From an uncultured Veillonella sp. (GTDB lineage: Bacteria; Bacillota; Negativicutes; Veillonellales; Veillonellaceae), in the NCBI RefSeq assembly GCF_937981445.1, contig NZ_CALJON010000003.1, positions 1-64,000 on the forward strand: DNA of 64,000 bases. The letters are read 5' to 3'. The notes below the pieces were generated by a model. It did not search any database. It had not been told where the DNA came from and was given only the letters and a program-made list of their open reading frames with translations. Positions within the stretch are counted from its first letter, which is position 1. Each line of letters begins with the position of its first letter. The position numbers and the translations under genes were made by a program. Positions 35,907-44,872 of this stretch are shown here, piece after piece.

Positions 35907-37007
35907 ATGCGTCAGTTTCGTTGTGATTCGGAGACTATGAAAAAAGGATATATGGCTTTAGCCGCTCAGGTGAGTAAGGCCATTGAAAAGGGGACTTTAT
36001 CCGTGTATGATACACTGCATTTAGTCGTAATAGATGATGTAGTTGTGAATTGGTATGGCAAGGGGCCTTTTGATGGCCGTTATGTAGAAGAACCTACTGA
36101 TGTATTATTACAAATGGTAGCTAGAGCGCGGTACGAGTTTGAACGGCCTTATTTTGAAGAGCATTCTACGAGTACTTTGGCGGAGTTAGCGGTGCAGCCT
36201 GTTACAAATGATGGAGCCCCTAAATCTGTAGTTAATGAAGTATTTACAGATCGGGAAGCGGCAAAACTTTGGGAAGTGGGCTTAACTGCGGTAATCAAGG
36301 CCTGTCAAGGGATTGGCACGGATACCTTTAGTGAGCAGGAGTGTCGCGATAGTGATGGCACATTTTTAGTTAGTGCGGCCGGGATGGACCGGTTATTTGG
36401 AGTGCGCTTAGCTGATGAGGACATGAGCATTGTATTTTTACATATTGGTAAAGAAGAGGCCATGTTAGTACGCTCTAAATTGCGTGAACAATATGAACAG
36501 AAAGGTATTCACCAAGTAGAAGATGCATTAAAACATCGCTTAACTGAAGTTATTACATCTTGTGTGAAGGAAATCGCCAATGGGCGCACCGCAGAGCTTC
36601 TTCGTGTTATCGAGAAGGTCGCCAGCGAAGTAGGTATTAAGTCCCGCGTAGCTGAAGTGGTGACTGATTTTAGACGATACAATCGCATTGTATGGGCCTA
36701 TTTATATGCCTTAGTTGATAGTGATGAAGTAGAGGTATGGCATAATACATTACATGAAAGTTTAAACGGTCAAGCGGAGGCTGTTGGCGCTGGAAGTGAT
36801 CACAATCCACTACTTGATGCATATGATGATGAATTGCTAGAAGAACATGGCTTTAAGGCTGAAGCTAGAGAGCGCAGTCAAGGCCAATGGAAGCAAGGCG
36901 CAGTGGACGAATCAGCATTAACTGAGTCCATATCCTATGAAGATCTAATGGAAAATGTATTTGATACAGATTTATCCAATTTGACCACTAAGGAAACAAA
37001 AAAATAA
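35907..37007 (+). CDS. Hypothetical cytoplasmic protein, unrecognised
   Basis: 366 residues, no signal peptide or membrane segment, family not recognised. The N-terminal part (1-75) looks alpha/beta (YDTLHLVVIDDVVVNWYGKGPFDG). The middle is mostly helical and charged, with EEAMLVRSKLREQYEQKG and SRVAEVVTDFRRYNRIVWAYLYALVDSDE. The C-terminal 80 residues are acidic and low in hydrophobics, probably disordered. AGAAAGGAAG precedes the ATG. It stands alone, with a 1-kb AT-rich stretch upstream and a repeat plus terminator downstream. Codon choice resembles its neighbours, so there is no obvious sign of recent transfer. Confidence 0.75.
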   Translation: MRQFRCDSETMKKGYMALAAQVSKAIEKGTLSVYDTLHLVVIDDVVVNWYGKGPFDGRYVEEPTDVLLQMVARARYEFERPYFEEHSTSTLAELAVQPVTNDGAPKSVVNEVFTDREAAKLWEVGLTAVIKACQGIGTDTFSEQECRDSDGTFLVSAAGMDRLFGVRLADEDMSIVFLHIGKEEAMLVRSKLREQYEQKGIHQVEDALKHRLTEVITSCVKEIANGRTAELLRVIEKVASEVGIKSRVAEVVTDFRRYNRIVWAYLYALVDSDEVEVWHNTLHESLNGQAEAVGAGSDHNPLLDAYDDELLEEHGFKAEARERSQGQWKQGAVDESALTESISYEDLMENVFDTDLSNLTTKETKK

Positions 37008-37021
37008 AGAAAGTATGATTT

Positions 37022-37108
37022 TATATAAAATCAATATAGACGTTAAATATAGAATTAGACATTTAATATAGAATTAGATATTTAATATAAAATTAGTACT
37101 TTAAAATG
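37022..37108 (+). repeat. Degenerate tandem repeat after the orphan gene
   Basis: Three to four copies of a 25-26 bp unit with core TTTAATATAGAATTAGA between stop codon and terminator. Confidence 0.7.
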
Positions 37109-37142
37109 AACTAGAGTCTCCATAGGGGCTCTAGTTTTTTTA
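37109..37142 (+). terminator. Intrinsic terminator of the orphan gene
   Basis: AACTAGAG (37109-37116) pairs with CTCTAGTT (37129-37136), with inner TCC/GGG pairs; a T run follows. Confidence 0.85.
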
Positions 37143-37265
37143 GTTTAGTCTATATATAATAAAGCCATATATTCTATTCATTTAGAAGAATAGGGTGCTT
37201 AAAGAATCTATATATTAGTTTGAGAGAAAAAGAGTGAATGCATTAGTTTAGAGAGGATGATGGGG

Positions 37266-38381
37266 ATGAAGATTAATAAGGTAGTTCTTCGAAGGATGAG
37301 ACAGCCCTTGAAACAAGGGTTTCAAACGAGTTTTGCAGACATGCATGATAAGGCCTTTACTGTAGTGGAATTGTATACTGAAGATGGTTATATGACATAT
37401 AGCGAATGTTCAGCCATAGAACATCCTTGGTATAATGAAGAGACTCGCGATGGCGCCTATGAAATCATTAAACGGTATTTAATACCTGCTTTATTTGATA
37501 TGAAGTGTATAGAGCATCCAGAAGAATTTTATAATGCCACGCAGTGGATTCGTCGTAATAAAATGGCCCGTGCAGCTATTGACTGTGGGCTTTGGTCCTT
37601 ATATGCGCAAGAACATGCTATGAGTCTCTCGCGCGCAGTAGGTGGCACGCGGGCTACTGTGGAAGTGGGCGTTAGTTTGGGTATACAAAAGAGTCCTGAT
37701 GAATTATGCCGTGTCATTGAGGGCTATTTAGAAGCTGGTTATAAGCGAATTAAATGTAAAATTAAGCCTGGTTATGATGTGGACTATATTAAAAAAGTTC
37801 GTCACGAGTTTGGCCCTATTATGCTCATGGCGGATGCTAATTCGGCGTATACTTTAGAGGATATAGAGACATTTAAAGCCTTGGATGAATATAAATTACT
37901 CATGATTGAGCAGCCTTTGGCCAGTGATGATATTGTGGACCATCGTCATTTACAGCGAGCCATTCAGACGCCTATATGTCTTGATGAATCCATCGATTCC
38001 GTAGAGGATGCTAGAAAAGCCATTGAACTAGGCAGTTGTAAAACGATTAATATAAAATTAGCCCGTGTAGGAGGGATTACAGAGGCGAAGAAGATTCATG
38101 ATCTTTGTGAAGCCCATGGAATTCCTGTATGGAGTGGTGGTATGTTAGATACGGGCATTGCCCGGGCCTATAACTTGGCTATCGCGTCGTTGCCGAATTA
38201 CTCCTTGCCTCATGATATTCCCGCTTCAGAGCGGTATTGGGCGGTGGATTTGGTGGACAGTGCCGTAAAAGTAGGACCTGATTCATCCCTTGTGGTACCC
38301 ACAGGCGTAGGTTTAGGTGTTAATGTGGTGAGCGCGCGTTTAGATCAATTCACGGAGAGTATAGAAGAGTTTACCATTTGA
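37266..38381 (+). CDS. Enolase-superfamily enzyme, N-acylamino-acid racemase / OSBS-like
   Basis: About 371 residues with the capping domain and TIM barrel of the muconate-lactonising/OSBS subgroup. Catalytic residues are in place: the KxK pair in RIKCKIKPG, metal ligands Asp in MADANSAY, Glu in IEQPL and Asp in CLDESI, and the second catalytic Lys in NIKLARVGG. In this subgroup the same active site performs o-succinylbenzoate synthesis (menaquinone pathway) or N-succinyl/N-acyl amino acid racemisation. No other men gene is nearby, whereas metQ and M20 peptidases are, so racemase activity seems more likely. ATGs at 37257, 37260 and 37266 are in frame; spacing from GAGAGG favours 37266. Confidence 0.87.
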   Translation: MKINKVVLRRMRQPLKQGFQTSFADMHDKAFTVVELYTEDGYMTYSECSAIEHPWYNEETRDGAYEIIKRYLIPALFDMKCIEHPEEFYNATQWIRRNKMARAAIDCGLWSLYAQEHAMSLSRAVGGTRATVEVGVSLGIQKSPDELCRVIEGYLEAGYKRIKCKIKPGYDVDYIKKVRHEFGPIMLMADANSAYTLEDIETFKALDEYKLLMIEQPLASDDIVDHRHLQRAIQTPICLDESIDSVEDARKAIELGSCKTINIKLARVGGITEAKKIHDLCEAHGIPVWSGGMLDTGIARAYNLAIASLPNYSLPHDIPASERYWAVDLVDSAVKVGPDSSLVVPTGVGLGVNVVSARLDQFTESIEEFTI

Positions 38382-38544
38382 CTATGTTCAGTTTGATACC
38401 AATCTTTGTTATTTGATTTTGCTGAATGTTTGTTGAATGTTTGTTATTTGATGTTAGTTATTTACTATTTTAAGTTTCTTATTTTATAGTTTTTATAAAT
38501 GTTGCTATAGATTTTGCCTATAGCAGGCTATTGATTTTAGTTCA

Positions 38545-38573
38545 TTGACAGTATACATATGGCAGTGTAGAAT
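38545..38573 (+). promoter_or_regulatory. Promoter of the SAM-riboswitch/metQ unit
   Basis: -35 TTGACA (38545-38550), 17-bp spacer, -10 TAGAAT (38568-38573), about 20 nt before the riboswitch. Confidence 0.75.
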
Positions 38574-38593
38574 AATCCCATCAACTAAACAGG

Positions 38594-38697
38594 ATATCAT
38601 CAAGAGCAACTGAGGGACTGGCCCAATGAAGTTGCGGCAACCATTCGTAAGAAAAGGTGCCAAGTCCAGCGAATTCTATGATTCGACAGATGATTAT
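38594..38697 (+). promoter_or_regulatory. SAM-I (S-box) riboswitch
   Basis: The S-box landmarks are in order: P1 ATATCATC pairing with GATGATTAT, CAAGAG, GAGGGACTGGCCCAATGAA (kink turn and P2), GCGGCAACC, AAGGTGCCAAGTCC and the closing GATTCGACAGATGA. The aptamer senses S-adenosylmethionine. The terminator that follows makes it an OFF switch at high SAM. It controls the downstream metQ. Confidence 0.95.
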
Positions 38698-38705
38698 GTG
38701 TATAT

Positions 38706-38738
38706 AACATCTTCGTTTCAAACGGAGATGTTTTTTTT
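38706..38738 (+). terminator. Riboswitch expression-platform terminator
   Basis: AACATCTTCGTTT pairs with the following AACGGAGATGTT, then a run of eight T. It lies 8 nt after the aptamer and 18 nt before metQ. Confidence 0.92.
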
Positions 38739-38756
38739 GAGAAGGAGAGAGAGCCC

Positions 38757-39584
38757 ATGAAATTAAAACGTATATTGTTAATAGCTTTAAGCTTGATTAC
38801 AGCCCTAGCTGTTCTAGTAGGTTGTGGATCTAATACATCTGAAGGCGGTGCGTCTGGTGAAAAGAAAGAAATTACTGTGGGGGTAACACCAGGGTCTAGC
38901 GAAAAAATTATGGAACTTGTGGCTAAAGAAGCAGAAAAACAAGGACTTAAAGTTAATGTAAAAGTATTCTCCGATTACATTACGCCTGACCAAGCATTAG
39001 CTTCTGGGGACATTGATGTAAATATGTACCAACATCAGCCATTCCTTAATGCTTTCAATGCGAAGAATGGTACTGATTTAGTTAGTATCGGCAAAACCTA
39101 TTTGGCACCATTAGCGGCGTATTCTCATAAATATAAGAGCTTAAAGGATATTCCAGAAGGGGCTAGCATAGGGATTCCTAATGATCCTACTAATGAAAGC
39201 CGTGCCTTAGTACTTCTTGAAAAAGAAGGTGTTATTAAATTGGACCCTAATAAGGACCCATTGAAAGTAGTACCTCAAGATGTGGTAGAAAATCCTAAGA
39301 ATGTAAAATTAGTAGAACTTGATGCAGCGCAATTGCCTCGTTCATTAGATGATACAGCAGCTTCTGTAATCAATGCTGGATATGCTATTGATGCAGGCTT
39401 AAATAGTGCTCGTGATGGCATTGCGGTTGAGTCGGATACAAGTCCTTATGTAAATATTATTGCCACACGCGCTAAAGACAAGGACGATGCTACGTACCAA
39501 AAATTTGTTAAAATTTTCCAATCACAAGAAGTAAAAGATTTTATTAATAAAGAATTTGATCGTGCCATTGTACCTGTATGGTAA
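38757..39584 (+). CDS. metQ: Methionine-binding lipoprotein MetQ (NlpA family)
   Basis: 275 residues: lipoprotein signal peptide (VLVGCGSN, Cys about residue 22), then the NlpA/MetQ domain with EITVGVTPGSSEKIMELVAKE, DYITPDQALASGDIDVNMYQHQPFL, IGIPNDPTNESRAL and NAGYAIDAGL. It binds L- or D-methionine or related peptides for the MetNI importer. The SAM-I riboswitch in its leader confirms a methionine role. No metN or metI is in the window, so it must work with transporter parts encoded elsewhere. A terminator separates it from the M20 gene. Confidence 0.95.
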   Translation: MKLKRILLIALSLITALAVLVGCGSNTSEGGASGEKKEITVGVTPGSSEKIMELVAKEAEKQGLKVNVKVFSDYITPDQALASGDIDVNMYQHQPFLNAFNAKNGTDLVSIGKTYLAPLAAYSHKYKSLKDIPEGASIGIPNDPTNESRALVLLEKEGVIKLDPNKDPLKVVPQDVVENPKNVKLVELDAAQLPRSLDDTAASVINAGYAIDAGLNSARDGIAVESDTSPYVNIIATRAKDKDDATYQKFVKIFQSQEVKDFINKEFDRAIVPVW

Positions 39585-39590
39585 GAGTTC

Positions 39591-39628
39591 AATCGACTTA
39601 TGTCCGTAAAGGCATAAGTCGATTTTTT
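39591..39628 (+). terminator. Intrinsic terminator after metQ
   Basis: AATCGACTTATG (39591-39602) pairs perfectly with CATAAGTCGATT (39613-39624), then TTTT. Only about 10 nt precede the ribosome binding site of the next gene, so partial readthrough may connect the two. Confidence 0.88.
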
Positions 39629-39647
39629 ATAGAAGGAGGTCATTTCT

Positions 39648-41039
39648 ATGGCAGCAGTACAAGACGTTGGAAGACGCAATTCATCTAATCCCGTTTTTAC
39701 GATTACAGCGGAACAGGTGGAGCGGTTTAGAAAATTAATTCAATGTGAGACGGTTACGAACTCAGACCCAAGTGAAGTGAATTGGTCTGCCTTTGATGCC
39801 TTACATACAGTGTTTAAAGCGCAGTACCCAATGATATATGAGCACTTTCATTTAACGGACATTGGTGAGGCAGGCTTACAATTTTATTACGAAGCGCCAA
39901 ATCCAACAGCCGCTCCTTTATTGCTTATGAGCCACCAAGACGTAGTGGAACCAGGCGATCTGGCACAATGGGAGGAAGCACCATTTTCGGCGGTTCATAA
40001 GGAGGGCCTTATATGGGGGCGTGGCACTACTGATTGTAAACATGTAGTCTTTGCTGAGCTAGAAGCAGTTGAATCCTTGTTATTGTCGGGGTGGAGACCT
40101 ACCTATGATGTATATATTTCCTTAGGCTATAGTGAGGAAGTGTATCGTATTGATGGTGCCGATGGGGGCCGCTTGTTGGCAGAGAACCTAGAGGCGCAGG
40201 GGATTACATTGGGGTGCCTCATAGATGAGGGCGGTCGAATTGAGAAGACGCCTAATGGTCAGTGTGCGGCGTATATCGGATTAGGTGAAAAATCGGCTGT
40301 TAATTTTGAACTTCTTTGTCATACTGATGGGGGCCATTCGAGTAAGCCTGGTAAGGGGACGGGACTGGGTCAAATTGCACGGGCTATAGTGGCAATTGAG
40401 GAACATCCCTTACCCTATCGGTTGACACCTTTAGTTAAGGCTCATTTACAGGCTAGTGCAGCGCTTCAAGAGGGGGAACGTGCCAAAATATATGCCGATC
40501 CTGAAGGGCATTGGGAGGCACTTTGCGAGTTAGCTAGAGGGGACGTGGAATTAGATGCAATGCTTCATACCACCTTTGCTGTTACTATGGCGTCGGGGAG
40601 TGCTCAACCTAATGTAATGCCATCTCATGCGACAACGGGGATTAGCTGCCGCATATTACAGGGCGATACAGTAGAAAGCATTATTTCCTATTTAGAACGT
40701 ATTATTCCAAAGACCGTAAGTGTACGTCATATATCCGGCGTAGACCCTCAGCCTACAGCTACCGTGGAAAGTAAAGAGTATGCTTTACTCGCTAAGACGG
40801 TGCAACATATATATGGGGATGACACTTATGTGATTCCCTATTTAATGTTAGGTGCTACGGATTCGCGCTATTATAAGAATGTGGCTCCTAATGCATTTCG
40901 GTTCAGTGGCTTCTTCCAAGATGAGCGTTGGGGGAAGGCGCATTGTGTGAATGAACGAATTCCTGTTGATGCGTTAGGTTCTGGCATTCAATATTTTAAA
41001 GAAATACTCAAAGCTTATGGTGAGACGATAGGTTTTTAG
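39648..41039 (+). CDS. M20-family carboxypeptidase/dipeptidase (carboxypeptidase S-like)
   Basis: 463 residues of the M20 family, nearest in style to carboxypeptidase S and PM20D1-like enzymes that hydrolyse N-acyl amino acids or dipeptides. Metal-site motifs in order: LMSHQDVV (first His and Asp), WGRGTTDCKH (bridging Asp), LGYSEEV (catalytic Glu and metal Glu), CLIDEGG (Asp), and His in WGKAHCVNE. The lid domain has HTDGGHSSKPGKGTG. No signal peptide, so cytoplasmic. GAAGGAGG lies before the ATG. The methionine-binding protein upstream and the racemase before it suggest a role in using N-acylated or peptide-bound amino acids. Confidence 0.9.
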   Translation: MAAVQDVGRRNSSNPVFTITAEQVERFRKLIQCETVTNSDPSEVNWSAFDALHTVFKAQYPMIYEHFHLTDIGEAGLQFYYEAPNPTAAPLLLMSHQDVVEPGDLAQWEEAPFSAVHKEGLIWGRGTTDCKHVVFAELEAVESLLLSGWRPTYDVYISLGYSEEVYRIDGADGGRLLAENLEAQGITLGCLIDEGGRIEKTPNGQCAAYIGLGEKSAVNFELLCHTDGGHSSKPGKGTGLGQIARAIVAIEEHPLPYRLTPLVKAHLQASAALQEGERAKIYADPEGHWEALCELARGDVELDAMLHTTFAVTMASGSAQPNVMPSHATTGISCRILQGDTVESIISYLERIIPKTVSVRHISGVDPQPTATVESKEYALLAKTVQHIYGDDTYVIPYLMLGATDSRYYKNVAPNAFRFSGFFQDERWGKAHCVNERIPVDALGSGIQYFKEILKAYGETIGF

Positions 41040-41150
41040 CCCTCTGTGGCTAAATCATGGATGTGCGTAATATGAGGCGAAATGATGGATGTTTTGCCTA
41101 TGAAGTTAAGTCATGGATGGGGCGAATTTGGTGTGAAATGATAGCGTTTA
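41040..41150 (+). repeat. Degenerate repeat after the M20 gene
   Basis: Diverged copies of a unit around AAATCATGGATG...GCGAAATGATGGATG run from the stop codon to about 41150. The gap 41040-41369 contains only this, a terminator and the galT promoter region. Confidence 0.5.
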
Positions 41151-41174
41151 ACATATAAGAATATATTATAAAAG

Positions 41175-41226
41175 AAAAAAGCCAAGTGATAGTCGTTGAA
41201 AAACGTGCTGTCTTTGGCTTTTTTTC
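41175..41226 (+). terminator. Intrinsic terminator of the M20 gene
   Basis: AAAAAAGCCAAG (41175-41186) pairs with CTTTGGCTTTTTT (41212-41224), ending in a T run. Confidence 0.82.
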
Positions 41227-41369
41227 ATGGTCGAAACCTACATGAGTTGATATGTAAAATTGGTATGATAAAAATGTAAAGTTTTAGTTGAAAATTTTAT
41301 TAAAGTATGAAAAAATGTATTTGTAATGTATTTTCTTAAATAGTTTATTAAAGTGAGGAGCTAAGTGTT

Positions 41370-42353
41370 ATGTCAGAATTGAGATGGAATCCTTTGCTTG
41401 GCACATGGACGATGGTAGCGTCAAACCGCAAGCACCGCCCTAATATGCCAAAAGATTGGTGTCCTTTCTGCCCAGGGGAAGGCAAGCATGTGCCAGATGA
41501 TTTTACAGTTTTCAGCTATGACAACGATTTTCCAGCTTTGACTCAAAATCCTGAACCGCCAACGGTAGATAGTACAGGATTTTATAAAAGTGCAGAAAAC
41601 TATGGGAAATGTGAAGTTATTTTATACTCCCCACGACATAATGTGAAGTTTTATGAATTATCGGTGCATCATTTAGTAGAGCTACTCAATTTAATTGCCG
41701 AACGATGCACAGAATTAAGTAAAGATAAAAAGATTAAGTATGTCTATCCTTTTGAAAACAAAGGGGAAGCTGTGGGGGTGACAATGCCTCATCCACATGG
41801 ACAGATTTATGGCTATTCGTATGTGCCTCAAAAGCTAGAAGTTGAGCTCATGAACTCTAAGAAACATTATGAGGAAGAAGGGCGTTGCCTAATTTGTCAT
41901 ATTAACGAGACTGAGCTACGGGCAAAGAATCGCGTGGTATACGAAAACGATAGCTTTATGGCGTATATTCCGTTCTTTACAGATTATCCATATGGTGTAT
42001 TTGTAGCACCAAAGCGTCATTTAGGGTATTTATCTGAATGTACGGCGCACGAACGGGCGGATTTAGCGCGACTTCTTAAAGTGCTAACACAGGCATTTGA
42101 TGAGTTATTTCATATGCCATTCCCTTATATGATGGTATATCACCAACGACCTGTAAATAGTCCTGAATATGAAGATTCAAAAGACTATTATCATTTCCAT
42201 ATCGAATTTTACCCACCATTTAGGGATGCTAACAAGATTAAGTACTATGCATCGTCTGAAATGGGCGCTTGGGCGGCTGCTAATACAAGTGCCGTAGAAG
42301 AAACAGCACCAGTATTGCGCAAGCTAATTAAAGATATATTGGCCCGTGATTAG
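41370..42353 (+). CDS. galT: Galactose-1-phosphate uridylyltransferase
   Basis: 327 residues of the HIT-superfamily GalT, which swaps UMP between UDP-glucose and galactose-1-phosphate in the Leloir pathway. The catalytic HPHGQ is at residues 141-145 (nucleophile His143). Zinc-site Cys pairs appear in CPFCPGEGKH and CLICH, and the N-terminal RWNPLLGTWTMVASNR and C-terminal YHFHIEFYPP are family blocks. GAGGAGC is before the ATG. First gene of an operon with galK, a ROK regulator and a galactose-type ABC importer. No galE is present in the window, so UDP-galactose epimerisation must be supplied elsewhere. Confidence 0.95.
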   Translation: MSELRWNPLLGTWTMVASNRKHRPNMPKDWCPFCPGEGKHVPDDFTVFSYDNDFPALTQNPEPPTVDSTGFYKSAENYGKCEVILYSPRHNVKFYELSVHHLVELLNLIAERCTELSKDKKIKYVYPFENKGEAVGVTMPHPHGQIYGYSYVPQKLEVELMNSKKHYEEEGRCLICHINETELRAKNRVVYENDSFMAYIPFFTDYPYGVFVAPKRHLGYLSECTAHERADLARLLKVLTQAFDELFHMPFPYMMVYHQRPVNSPEYEDSKDYYHFHIEFYPPFRDANKIKYYASSEMGAWAAANTSAVEETAPVLRKLIKDILARD

Positions 42354-42438
42354 GATAAACAACGTGATTAGGAGCAACAATAGATTGTTTGGTGACGTAT
42401 TGATATGAATTAGGCAGTATAGGAAGGATTTTAGATTG

Positions 42439-43665
42439 ATGGATAATAGAATAAAAGAGGCTGGGTTGACTAAAGAGCTATTGAAGGACCGCTTTGCCAA
42501 GGTATTTGGCATAACAGAGGATCCGATTCAATACTTTTTTGCCCCTGGTCGGGTAAATATTATTGGAGAACACCAAGACTATAATGGTGGGCATGTATTT
42601 CCAGCGGCTTTAACGATGGGGACTTGGGGCGCCATTCGTGTGAATAGGAAAGCGTCTTCAGATAAAAGAACCATTCGCTTATATTCAGCTAATATGAATG
42701 GTGTACCAGAAACAGAAACTCAGTCATATAGCTTGGCTGAGACGAATGGTGAAGGGTTTAACTTTACTTATCATGACGAGGCTGGTTGGACTAATTACCC
42801 CTTTGGTGTTATTGATTATTTTGAAAAGCAAGGCTATACGATTCCGTCCTTAGATATATACTATGAAGGCAATTTGCCAGAAGGCGCAGGTTTATCTTCA
42901 TCAGCTTGTATTTTAGATTTAACTGTATATATGTTGATGGCGGTACTGCATATTTCTGTGGATCGAACTAAGCTTGCTGAAATTGCCAAAGATGTGGAGT
43001 ATGATTTTGTAGGTGTAAAAGTAGGCATCATGGATCAATTTGCCATTAGTCATGGTAAAAAGGGGCATGGTGTATTCCTCGATTGTACGAATATGACCTT
43101 TGAACATGTACCTGTTGATTTTGGTGACTATCAATTGGTAATTATGAATACGAATCATCAGCGCAGCCTGGTAGACTCTGTATTTAATGTGCGTAAAGCA
43201 GAATGTGATGCGGCTCTTGAGGACATTAGAAAGCATCATGAATTAGTGGGGCTTAGTTTGGGCTCGGTAGCTGATTTAGAGTTTGTTGAAGATGAAGTCA
43301 ATCGTCGCCGTGCTAAGCATGCCATTACAGAAAACTTGCGCGTTGTAGAGTTTATGAAAGCCTTGCGTACTAAGGACATGGATAAAATTAAAGAGATTAT
43401 TACCGCATCCCATGAATCGCTTCGCTATGATTATGAAGTGAGTGGTCCCCAATTAGATCGAATTGTACAAATTGCGCGCGCTCAAGAAGGTTGTTTAGCC
43501 TCTCGCATGACCGGTGCGGGCTTTGGTGGTTGTGCTATTGCCATTGTAGAGAAAGAAAAGCTTGAATCCTTTATGCAGGCTGTGTGTGACACTTATGAAG
43601 CCGCTGAAAACGTACGTCCAGATATGTACATGGCTGATTTAGGTGATGGAGTATGTGAGTTATAA
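42439..43665 (+). CDS. galK: Galactokinase
   Basis: A 408-residue GHMP-family kinase that phosphorylates galactose to galactose-1-phosphate. The galactokinase signature PGRVNIIGEHQDYNGGHVFP is near residue 35, the GHMP ATP loop PEGAGLSSSA near 150, and the C-terminal MTGAGFGGCAIAI is motif 3. The base Asp is in VGIMDQFA. The frame opens with TTG at 42436, but ATG 42439 is the natural start (AGGAAGG upstream). It overlaps in layout with the regulator gene, whose ribosome binding site lies just after the galK stop, so the two are co-transcribed. Confidence 0.96.
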   Translation: MDNRIKEAGLTKELLKDRFAKVFGITEDPIQYFFAPGRVNIIGEHQDYNGGHVFPAALTMGTWGAIRVNRKASSDKRTIRLYSANMNGVPETETQSYSLAETNGEGFNFTYHDEAGWTNYPFGVIDYFEKQGYTIPSLDIYYEGNLPEGAGLSSSACILDLTVYMLMAVLHISVDRTKLAEIAKDVEYDFVGVKVGIMDQFAISHGKKGHGVFLDCTNMTFEHVPVDFGDYQLVIMNTNHQRSLVDSVFNVRKAECDAALEDIRKHHELVGLSLGSVADLEFVEDEVNRRRAKHAITENLRVVEFMKALRTKDMDKIKEIITASHESLRYDYEVSGPQLDRIVQIARAQEGCLASRMTGAGFGGCAIAIVEKEKLESFMQAVCDTYEAAENVRPDMYMADLGDGVCEL

Positions 43666-43681
43666 AGTAGGAGGTGAGAGA

Positions 43682-44872
43682 ATGCAGTCAAAGCAAGCCG
43701 CTAGTAATGATGAGATTATTTTGAATTATATTAGACGACATGGCTCAGTATCAAAAGCAATTATTGCACGTAATACAGGTATTACGCCACCAACTGTTAC
43801 TAATATTTGTACTGTACTCGCTCAAAAAGGTTTGATTTATGAAGATCGTCAGGAGCGAAGTGCTTTAGGGCGACCATCTATGTTGTTGAAATTTAATGAG
43901 CAAAAGGAAATGATGCTCATTGTTCACGTACGAACTCATAAAATCGTTTTTTATGTAGTCCAAGCAGGCGGCATTATTCTCAATAAAGTAGAACATTCCA
44001 TTATTGGCTCAACTATTGATGAAATTATGAACCAAATGTACAAGGGGATGGAAGAAATCTTAGAGGATATCCGCTGGAGCATTGCTGTAATTGGCCTAAT
44101 TTTACGTGGTCCAGTAGATTCTCAAAAAGGTATTTCCATTTATTCCCCTAATGCAAAATGGAATAATATTCCGTTTAAATACATTATGGAAGAGCGTTTT
44201 CATTTGCCTACATATGTGGAAAATGATGTGCGTTGCTTAGCTAATGGGGAATATCATTTCGGGAGCGGCAAAGGTATTGATAATTTACTAGTTTTAAAAT
44301 TCAGTTATGGTCTTGGCGTGTCCTTAGTATATAAAGGCAATATTTATCGTGGTTTTAATGATTGTGCTGGTGAAGTGGGCTATACAGTCATTGATATGGA
44401 CGATTCTGACACAGATGGTGATGTGGTGTTCACGCGTTTAGAATCTGTTGCATCGGAAACAGCGATTCGAGAATATGTATTAGGGGAAATTAAAAAGGGC
44501 CGTCACTCCATGGTGGCTGACAATCAGGACATTTTAGCTGATGCCTTTAGAGTGGAACCTATTTATGAAGCCGCTGTTGAAGGGGATCCTATCTGTTTAG
44601 AAGCACTCAATCGAGTGGGTAAATACTTGGGCGTTACACTAGCTAATTTATACAATATTATTAATCCACAACGCATTGTGATTAGCTCGGTTATGGGGAA
44701 TGCAGTGGGGACGATGGACCCAATTTTACGCAAAGTCTTGGAGCAAAACTTGAGACGCATACAATCAGTTGACCTTGTGTACTCTGGTAGTGGCAGTTAT
44801 TATACCTTGTTAGGTATGGTGGATATTGTAAGCTCTCGAAGAGCCAGTGAAGTATGGCTTAATGAAAGATAA
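43682..44872 (+). CDS. ROK-family transcriptional regulator of the galactose operon
   Basis: About 396 residues: an N-terminal winged helix-turn-helix (residues 10-75, HGSVSKAIIARNTGITPPTV), then a ROK domain with VENDVRCLANGEYHFGSGK and GLGVSLVYKGNIYRG. The zinc motif usual in ROK proteins (CxCGxxGCxE, after the AGEVGY segment) is missing; that stretch reads DDSDTDGDVVFTRLESVAS with no cysteines. Ligand binding may therefore differ from NagC/Mlc. AGGAGGTGAG before 43682 sets the start over an upstream ATG inside galK. Its position between galK and mglB implies that it senses galactose or a metabolite and controls this operon. Confidence 0.9.
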   Translation: MQSKQAASNDEIILNYIRRHGSVSKAIIARNTGITPPTVTNICTVLAQKGLIYEDRQERSALGRPSMLLKFNEQKEMMLIVHVRTHKIVFYVVQAGGIILNKVEHSIIGSTIDEIMNQMYKGMEEILEDIRWSIAVIGLILRGPVDSQKGISIYSPNAKWNNIPFKYIMEERFHLPTYVENDVRCLANGEYHFGSGKGIDNLLVLKFSYGLGVSLVYKGNIYRGFNDCAGEVGYTVIDMDDSDTDGDVVFTRLESVASETAIREYVLGEIKKGRHSMVADNQDILADAFRVEPIYEAAVEGDPICLEALNRVGKYLGVTLANLYNIINPQRIVISSVMGNAVGTMDPILRKVLEQNLRRIQSVDLVYSGSGSYYTLLGMVDIVSSRRASEVWLNER

